From a virus: a stretch of DNA of 52,215 nt. The notes below the pieces were generated by a model. It was not told the DNA's origin. It did not search any database and saw only the letters and a program-made list of their open reading frames with translations. Location of the stretch: positions 1-52,215 of the IMG/VR virus record IMGVR_UViG_3300027987_000273. One strand, given 5' to 3'. The position numbers were made by a program, and so were the translations under genes. Of this stretch, positions 47,215-52,215 are shown in pieces; positions within the stretch are counted from its first letter, which is position 1; each line of letters begins with the position of its first letter.

Positions 47215-48789
47215 CTATGCCGCGACCGACTCGATGACCACACCGGTCCCGATCTCGGTCTCCAGCTGGAGGTAGAGGATGTGGCCGATGAGCTTGACCC
47301 TCCAGAGGATGCGCTCGATGCCCTGGGCGCGGTCGGCCGCGCTGTTCACGCCGTCCTGGACGATCTCGAACTCCTCGATGATGCGCCCCTGGTCGCGCAG
47401 GGACTGTGAGAAGCCCACCAGCTGGCCCGCGATGAGGGCGCGCCGCTCGACCGTGTTCTTCGCCTTGACGTGCTCTCGGAGCTTGTCCCCGGCGGAGATT
47501 TGCAGGAAGTCGGCCGACCGACGACGGGTGATCTCGGTCTTCCCGGTGGTGAGGTCGGTGGTGACCCCGGACCGGAACTGGAAGGCGCCCGAGACCTTCT
47601 CCATCGTACAGATGCCCGCGTCGCGGAGGGCCTTCAGGTCGGCCCTGGTCAGCGACTCGTTGGCCAGGCGACGGATCCCCGCCGTCTGGGCCGTGGTCTG
47701 GCGAGACCCCGGGTGGATGTCGACGTCGTTGTTCTGGAGGATGGAGTTCATCCACTCGTGAACCGGACGCTGGACCTCCAGCCCCGTCTCCGGGTCCAGG
47801 GTGTAGGCGCTATTAAAGCACCAGATGATCCGGTCGGAACGGGTCGTGATGTCCGTTCCGATGTTGGTGATCTCGGTGGCCACGACCTGGCCGTGTGTGC
47901 CAGACCAGGTGGTGAACACGCGGTCGAACGCCAGGGCCGCCTCGGTGACGATGGTCCCGTTCAGGCCGTTCTGGTCGACGCTGGAGCCGGCCATGGAGAC
48001 GATCCCGACGCCGTCGGTGTTCGCCAGGTCGGTCAGCGCCGTGTTGTAGTCCGCGGCGACCGCCGTGCCATCGTTGCCCACCGTGGTGGTGTAGGCGCCC
48101 AGGGCGAGCCCCAGGTTGATGGAGTCGTCGGCGTTCTTGGCCGCCAGGAAGCCCGCCTCCGTGATGGTGGCGAAGTTCTCGGGCCGACCCAGGGCCAGGA
48201 CCGTACAGGTCACCAGGCGCGCCACGTCGTCGCCGATGATGGCGTCGAGGGCCGCCTGGGCCTCCGCCACGGTCGACCAGTTCGTGGTGTCGATGTTCTC
48301 GTAGGTGAGCCCCTTGCCCAGGTACGAGACGAACAGGTTCCAGTGGTCCGCGTCGCCGTCGGAGGCGTCTTCCACGCGGATGGAGACGCCCTGGCCCCAG
48401 AACCCCTCAGAGCTGGCCGCGATGGTGACCAGCTCGGTCCCAGCGCCGTCGACGCCCGTCTCGACGTTCATCGAGGACGTGATGGCATCGGCCGCCACGA
48501 CGCGCCGAACCCGGAGCTCCCCGATGGGCTTGTTCAGCAGGGACGCCCAGATCTGATTCACCAGGGCGCCGCCGCTGCCATAGTCGCGCCCGCCGTAGAC
48601 CTCGAGGAACCGGGACGCGGAGAAGATGGACTGGACCGTGGTCGGGCCGCGGACGGTCACGCCGCCGATGCCCAGGACCGACAGGTCGGCGCCGCGAATC
48701 TGTCCCGGAGGGTTCCTCTCGCTGATGTAGAGGCCCTCGAGGGCGACGACCTCGGCCGGATTCGTGGTGAAAAAGATATCAGATGCCAT
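47215..48789 (-). CDS. Tail sheath protein
   Basis: A 524-residue contractile sheath protein (XkdK-like). It begins FTTNPAEVVALEGLYISERN. An insertion region follows (about 60-330), and the conserved C-terminal domain has residues like FQFRSGVTTDLTTGKTEI followed by a helix and a beta strand at the end (IGHILYLQLETEIGTG). Its presence establishes a contractile tail. ATG 48789 has AGGAG upstream. Confidence 0.92.
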   Translation of the reverse strand: MASDIFFTTNPAEVVALEGLYISERNPPGQIRGADLSVLGIGGVTVRGPTTVQSIFSASRFLEVYGGRDYGSGGALVNQIWASLLNKPIGELRVRRVVAADAITSSMNVETGVDGAGTELVTIAASSEGFWGQGVSIRVEDASDGDADHWNLFVSYLGKGLTYENIDTTNWSTVAEAQAALDAIIGDDVARLVTCTVLALGRPENFATITEAGFLAAKNADDSINLGLALGAYTTTVGNDGTAVAADYNTALTDLANTDGVGIVSMAGSSVDQNGLNGTIVTEAALAFDRVFTTWSGTHGQVVATEITNIGTDITTRSDRIIWCFNSAYTLDPETGLEVQRPVHEWMNSILQNNDVDIHPGSRQTTAQTAGIRRLANESLTRADLKALRDAGICTMEKVSGAFQFRSGVTTDLTTGKTEITRRRSADFLQISAGDKLREHVKAKNTVERRALIAGQLVGFSQSLRDQGRIIEEFEIVQDGVNSAADRAQGIERILWRVKLIGHILYLQLETEIGTGVVIESVAA

Positions 48790-48801
48790 GGTGTTCTCCT
48801 G

Positions 48802-49419
48802 CTAGGGCGCCGGGCCGAGAGTCCCGTCCTGGTTGATGGTCACGAGCTCCACCTGCGGATCCGTGATCGCCGGTGGGTCCCCCTCGGTCGAAAAGTCGAG
48901 ACCGAGCTGGAGCTTTGTGATGTCGTAGACGCCGCGTCGCGTCACGAGGGCCGGAATGATGGCCGCGAGAGTGATCTGGCTGTAGAACTGCGCATCGAAC
49001 GCGCCCTCGTCCCTCCACTCGTCGTCCTCGAACTCCCAGGCCGCCGTGAACGGGCCCAGGTTCTCGCAGGCCGTGACCTGTGAGAACAGGACGCCAGGAT
49101 GGAGCGGTGTCTCCAGGAACAGGTCGATGAGGAGCTGCTCGAGGCGTGCGCGCTGGTAGAGGGACGTCGCACCGAGACGGAGATGGAGTTCCCCCTCGTG
49201 TCGCCCGACGTTGAACACAACGCACCCAGGGCCCGGAGAGAAGGACTCGTCGGCCTGGTCCGGGTGATAGACGAACTTCCGGGGGAGCAGCGTTAGGCTC
49301 GGGAACTCGAGCTCGTGAGGCGAGGTAGCCTGGCCGACACAGATCCGCCCCTTGAGCTCGGGGATGCGACAGAGGATTAGGGCCTCGAGCTGGCGCAGTG
49401 CTTCCAGTCGGACGATCAC
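48802..49419 (-). CDS. Neck or tail completion protein (205 aa)
   Basis: A 205-residue protein between the gp10-like and sheath genes, the place of the tail terminator. The segment HEGELHLRLGATSLYQRARL and the following helix, then ITLAAIIPALVTRRGVYDIT, are mixed alpha/beta. The GTG start overlaps the previous stop region, with AAGGAGG upstream. Terminator identity is positional inference. Confidence 0.65.
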   Translation of the reverse strand: MIVRLEALRQLEALILCRIPELKGRICVGQATSPHELEFPSLTLLPRKFVYHPDQADESFSPGPGCVVFNVGRHEGELHLRLGATSLYQRARLEQLLIDLFLETPLHPGVLFSQVTACENLGPFTAAWEFEDDEWRDEGAFDAQFYSQITLAAIIPALVTRRGVYDITKLQLGLDFSTEGDPPAITDPQVELVTINQDGTLGPAP

Positions 49420-49998
49420 TTACCTGTCCTCCTTGAGCTTGCGGTTCGCCCGCTTCTTGATCTCGGCCACGATGAGCTCGAACGCCAGTTTCTGGATCTC
49501 CGGGATGGCATCGCGGACGAACCAGGTGGCCGTCTGTCCCTCCCTGCGGAGCTTGTGGACGATGCCCCAGGTGATCTCGCTGTAGACCGGGTCCAGGTCC
49601 CCCGCCTCGTTCCGGGACGGTGCGCGCTGCATCCGTCCCCCTGGGCTGGTCGTGAACCCGAAGTGTCGGCGAACCCACTCGTAGATCGCCATCCAGCCCT
49701 CCTGGTTCACCCTGTGAGGACGTGCCCCGCCCTCGACGATGCCAGCGTGGGGCGCGTCGTTGATGTTCTCGGCGACCATGCCAGTCCCGACCCGGGCTCC
49801 CCCCGACGGCTTGTGGAGCTTCAGCTTCCAGGAGGCCTTCAGCTGGCCCTGGTCGACCGGAGTCTTCCGTACCAGGATCGTGCGACCCCTGGCCGCCGCC
49901 CGGTTGATACCGATGCGAGCCCCCGCCAGGGCAGACCGGTTGCGGGCCCGCACCTGCTTGGGGAGCTTCTTGGCCGTGGTAGGAACGCGCAGGGCCAT
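49420..49998 (-). CDS. HK97 gp10-like neck protein
   Basis: A 192-residue, basic protein. VRKTPVDQGQLKASWKLKLH, followed by DAPHAGIVEGGARPHRVNQ, is the typical pattern of HK97 gp10-type head-tail joining proteins. The rest is an Arg/Lys-rich helix. It helps join tail to head. Confidence 0.82.
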   Translation of the reverse strand: MALRVPTTAKKLPKQVRARNRSALAGARIGINRAAARGRTILVRKTPVDQGQLKASWKLKLHKPSGGARVGTGMVAENINDAPHAGIVEGGARPHRVNQEGWMAIYEWVRRHFGFTTSPGGRMQRAPSRNEAGDLDPVYSEITWGIVHKLRREGQTATWFVRDAIPEIQKLAFELIVAEIKKRANRKLKEDR

Positions 49999-50472
49999 TC
50001 ACTTCACCGGCCTCACCCAGACCACCCAGCCCATGTTCTTCTCGCGGTCGATGAACGGTGGTCGATTGTGGACAGTCTCGAAGTCCCGCGACGCCTGGCC
50101 GTGGGCCTCCCCGATGCGAATGAACCACGCCTGGTTCTTGCCCAGGGGGCCGCCGTCGACCTCCGCCTGGGTGTAGGTGAGGCTCCACTCGATGAGCCTG
50201 ATCTCGCCGATCTCGTCGAGCCCGCAGTTCTTCAGGTCCAGGCGGAGAGAATCCCCCCATTCCAGGACCTTCGGCTGGGGTCGAATCTCGGACACGACCT
50301 CGGAGACCGCGCCCTCGCCGACGACTTTCCCGCTCCAGGTCTGCTTCACCGTGTAGACGCGATAGGCCCGCACCCCGAACTGCGGGTGGAGCTCCTCGCG
50401 GAGTCCGTCGATGACGTCGGTCACCAGGGAGTCGACGATGACATCGGGGTCGAGAATTGCACTTCCCGGCAC
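49999..50472 (-). CDS. Neck/head-tail joining protein candidate (157 aa)
   Basis: A 157-residue protein from GTG 50472. It has beta-like segments (FGVRAYRVYTVKQTWSGKVV, SLRLDLKNCGLDEIGEIRLI). It lies between head completion genes. Family not recognised; a stopper or connector role is possible. Confidence 0.6.
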   Translation of the reverse strand: MPGSAILDPDVIVDSLVTDVIDGLREELHPQFGVRAYRVYTVKQTWSGKVVGEGAVSEVVSEIRPQPKVLEWGDSLRLDLKNCGLDEIGEIRLIEWSLTYTQAEVDGGPLGKNQAWFIRIGEAHGQASRDFETVHNRPPFIDREKNMGWVVWVRPVK

Positions 50473-50579
50473 CTATCGCCCCCCCTTCTGGTATCCTGGG
50501 AACGTCCAGGCCGGGCCGGGGCCGGAGTGACACTGGAGTAGTAAAGCCCCAGCCCACGGCCCGTCCTGGCGAAAATTCG
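50473..50579. other. Gap in the neck module
   Basis: About 107 bases with a GGCCGGGCCGGGGCC tract. No convincing gene. It carries the ribosome site (AAGGGGGG) of the next gene. Confidence 0.4.
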
Positions 50580-50993
50580 TCATCCGTGCACCTGGTAGTT
50601 CCCCAGGCGCGAGGAACGGACAGTGGGAAGGGTTCCGTCCCACACGTTGTGGATGACCTCGACTCCGAGGGTCCGCGCCATGCGAGACGTGATCCGCTTG
50701 CCCTCCTTGTACAGCTGTTTCGCTTCGCGCCGGTTCAGCTTGATAGACCCGACGACGTCGGCCTTCAGGCGACCATGGGCCGCCAGGATCTTCGCGTCGA
50801 TGTCGCGCAGAACCGCCAGGAAGCCCGGGGGAGACCCAGCGAGGGGGTTCTGGAACAGTGCCAGGGTGTCCGCCTTCGCCGGGTCGTCCAGGGCGTTCAT
50901 GGCCCCTTCCAGCTCGTTGTCGAACTGGTGGAACCGCGCGCTCCATCCCAGATACATGCGGATCTCGGCGCGCTCTGTTTCGGTCAGGGCCAT
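50580..50993 (-). CDS. Head completion/adaptor protein candidate (137 aa)
   Basis: A 137-residue helical protein, MALTETERAEIRMYLGWSAR, with helices (FLAVLRDIDAKILAAHGRL, REAKQLYKEGKRITSRMART) typical of small adaptors that dock under the portal. It is downstream of the capsid and the 138-residue gene. Positional inference. Confidence 0.65.
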   Translation of the reverse strand: MALTETERAEIRMYLGWSARFHQFDNELEGAMNALDDPAKADTLALFQNPLAGSPPGFLAVLRDIDAKILAAHGRLKADVVGSIKLNRREAKQLYKEGKRITSRMARTLGVEVIHNVWDGTLPTVRSSRLGNYQVHG

Positions 50994-51009
50994 TGACTAC
51001 CGGCCCCCC

Positions 51010-51426
51010 TTATTCCTTCTTGCCCTTGCTGGCCTTGCTTCCGCTTCCGCTTCCGCCGCCGGTCATCAGCTTCGCGCGGAGAGCTGCGTTCTCCGCCTCG
51101 AGGGCTGCGAGATGTTCGGCCGGAGTCTTCTCCTTGGCCGCCGCCGCCGCCTTGAGCTGCCTGTAACGGGCCTCGCCTTCCTTCTGCTCGGCCTTCGGGA
51201 CCAGGGTCGGGATTCCATCCCTCATGGTCTTCCGGGTGAGGATGGGGAGGAGGGGCTCCTTCCCTGCGCCGCGCACGGGGCGACAGTACCCCGCGGGGAA
51301 CTCGCCGACCTCGCCGGGCTTCAGCGTCACCTTGTGGGCGCCGCGGTTCGGGCCGACCGCGATGGACACGACGACATCATGGTCAGACACGTTGACCATC
51401 TTCGCCATTGGGATCTCTTGCTGCAT
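51010..51426 (-). CDS. Head-module protein downstream of capsid (138 aa)
   Basis: A 138-residue protein. It starts MQQEIPMAKMVNVSDHDVVV (a start at the second ATG, 51408, is possible). A small beta domain (SIAVGPNRGAHKVTLKPGEV) is followed by a charged helix (EGEARYRQLKAAAAAKEKTP), a coiled coil (ALEAENAALRAKL) and a Gly/Ser/Lys tail. It could be a capsid decoration or a minor head protein. Confidence 0.6.
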   Translation of the reverse strand: MQQEIPMAKMVNVSDHDVVVSIAVGPNRGAHKVTLKPGEVGEFPAGYCRPVRGAGKEPLLPILTRKTMRDGIPTLVPKAEQKEGEARYRQLKAAAAAKEKTPAEHLAALEAENAALRAKLMTGGGSGSGSKASKGKKE

Positions 51427-51523
51427 CGAATCTCTTCTCCTATGTCTGAACGGCGGAAGGAAAGCTGGACCGTGGGCCCGGTGGCGCTTCCGCCTACGTC
51501 ACCGGACCCACGATGGAGACGCC
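51427..51523. other. Gap downstream of capsid gene
   Basis: About 97 bases. GGGCCCACGGTCCAGC and GGACCCACG-type segments could pair to form a weak hairpin after the capsid stop. It carries the ribosome site AGGAGA of the 138-residue gene. Confidence 0.35.
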
Positions 51524-52215
51524 TTACAGCGTGGCGTCGAGGTCGACGAGGGACCCCTGGGCGTTGCAGCGACGGACCTTGAGCTGCGGGTACAGGATCA
51601 GCTGGAACCGGTAGCTGTCGCCATTGCGACCCAGCGGGTTGATCCTGGCCACCAGGCCGGTCATCTGCGGACCCATGTCCATCTCGGGGGTGCCTTGCAC
51701 GCCGATCATGCCCATGGACTGGTTCACCTCGGAGATCCGGTCGGGCATCTGGCACATCTTGATGTGCCGCGTCGCGAGGAAGGACATCGCCGTCGACGGA
51801 TGGTCGACGTCGCGAACGACGGGGATCCCGTCGAACTCGAGGGCGTTGTGACCACCCTGGAGGGTGATCCGACGTCCGCGGATGGTCACGTCCTGCTGCC
51901 ATCGCCGCTCGTTGCCGAACAGCTTCGAGAACTTCGACCACAGGGCCGGGCCCGTCACGATCAGGTCGGTGTTCTCACCAGACGCGGTGTAGATCGCGTC
52001 CAGGGTGTCGCGCATGAGGTCGAACGTCAGGGCGCGCGGGACGCCGCCGTTCGCCAGCTCATTGGACGCCCACTGGGCCTGGGCTGCGCGGTCGATGCCC
52101 GCGTAGACGCCAGTCGTGTCCAGCGGACCAGACGTGGAATACATACCCACGATCTGTTCGGCCGCACCTGCGCCGGTCCAGAGATCGGCGTTGATGCCCT
52201 TCGCGAGACGTTCGA
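51524..52215 (-). CDS. Major capsid protein, C-terminal part
   Basis: Continuation of the capsid gene that starts at 499; the last 144 bases of this interval duplicate the window start. Residues 141-348 are encoded here, ending at a TAA at 51524. The C-terminal part has beta-rich stretches, for example around the residues NALEFDGIPVVRDVDHP, and an ending compatible with an HK97-like A and P domain. The next gene downstream is the 138-residue head-associated protein at 51010. Confidence 0.9.
   Translation of the reverse strand, partial: ERLAKGINADLWTGAGAAEQIVGMYSTSGPLDTTGVYAGIDRAAQAQWASNELANGGVPRALTFDLMRDTLDAIYTASGENTDLIVTGPALWSKFSKLFGNERRWQQDVTIRGRRITLQGGHNALEFDGIPVVRDVDHPSTAMSFLATRHIKMCQMPDRISEVNQSMGMIGVQGTPEMDMGPQMTGLVARINPLGRNGDSYRFQLILYPQLKVRRCNAQGSLVDLDATL
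52072..52215. repeat. Terminal direct repeat, right copy
   Basis: Exact copy of bases 1-144. It should be removed once when the genome is circularised. Confidence 0.97.

Noticed and set aside
1-52215. Search for tRNA genes, integrase, excisionase or CRISPR arrays
   Set aside because: No cloverleaf-like segments, tyrosine or serine recombinase motifs, or regularly spaced repeat-spacer units were noticed by eye. This is not proof of absence for tRNAs.

Overview
The window is one complete genome of a tailed double-stranded DNA phage with a contractile tail (myovirus-type Caudoviricetes). The first 144 bases are repeated exactly as the last 144, so the sequence closes into a circle of about 52,071 bp, or it is a circularly permuted or terminally redundant linear genome opened inside the major capsid gene. 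Base composition is very GC-rich and Shine-Dalgarno sites are strong. GTG starts and 4-base ATGA/GTGA stop-start overlaps are used throughout. This fits a phage of a GC-rich, probably Gram-negative bacterium, because a two-component spanin pair is present. The host cannot be named from the sequence. I saw no integrase, excisionase, tRNA gene or CRISPR array, so there is no positive sign of lysogeny.

Layout, in the direction of transcription on the minus strand (high to low coordinates around the circle). The head and packaging block runs from the large terminase (8156-6723) through two small genes, the portal (5885-4071) and a small gene to a MuF-type minor head protein with a C-terminal HExxH domain (3892-1769). 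It continues with a small gene, the scaffold (1489-644) and the major capsid protein (499-1, then 52071-51524). Neck and tail genes follow: head completion proteins (51.4-48.8 kb), sheath, tube, a tail assembly chaperone with a -1 frameshift, a short tape measure, a LysM protein, the baseplate hub and the spike. Then come two tandem paralogous virion proteins, a LamG protein, gp25-like and gpJ-like baseplate wedge proteins, and a series of fibre-like and accessory tail proteins (to 27.4 kb). Lysis genes follow: Rz-like and overlapping Rz1-like spanins, a holin candidate and a CHAP endolysin (27.4-25.8 kb).

The DNA metabolism block lies next on the same strand (25.7-20.2 kb). It holds a YqaJ-type exonuclease, a small cysteine-rich protein, a probable single-strand annealing protein, a replication initiator with a nuclease-like insert and an internal 10-bp repeat array (candidate origin), a DnaC-like loader and a beta-class DNA methyltransferase. 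From 20.2 to 13.2 kb there are about 20 small, tightly coupled minus-strand genes, many with zinc-knuckle-like cysteine patterns. One of them resembles a terminase small subunit.

The only plus-strand genes lie at 9.9-13.25 kb. They form an island of eleven small genes driven by two near-identical sigma70-type promoters. It includes a SymE-like protein, a truncated PAPS-reductase-like remnant and a ribbon-helix-helix protein, and looks like an early or regulatory and accessory region. Between it and the large terminase are five small minus-strand genes.

The most notable observations are the MuF-metallopeptidase fusion, the iteron-like array inside the replication gene, the recombined SymE/PAPS-reductase junction, the A-AAA-AAG frameshift site, the hairpin that could hide a ribosome binding site upstream of the portal cluster, and a beta-rich module shared by three virion proteins.
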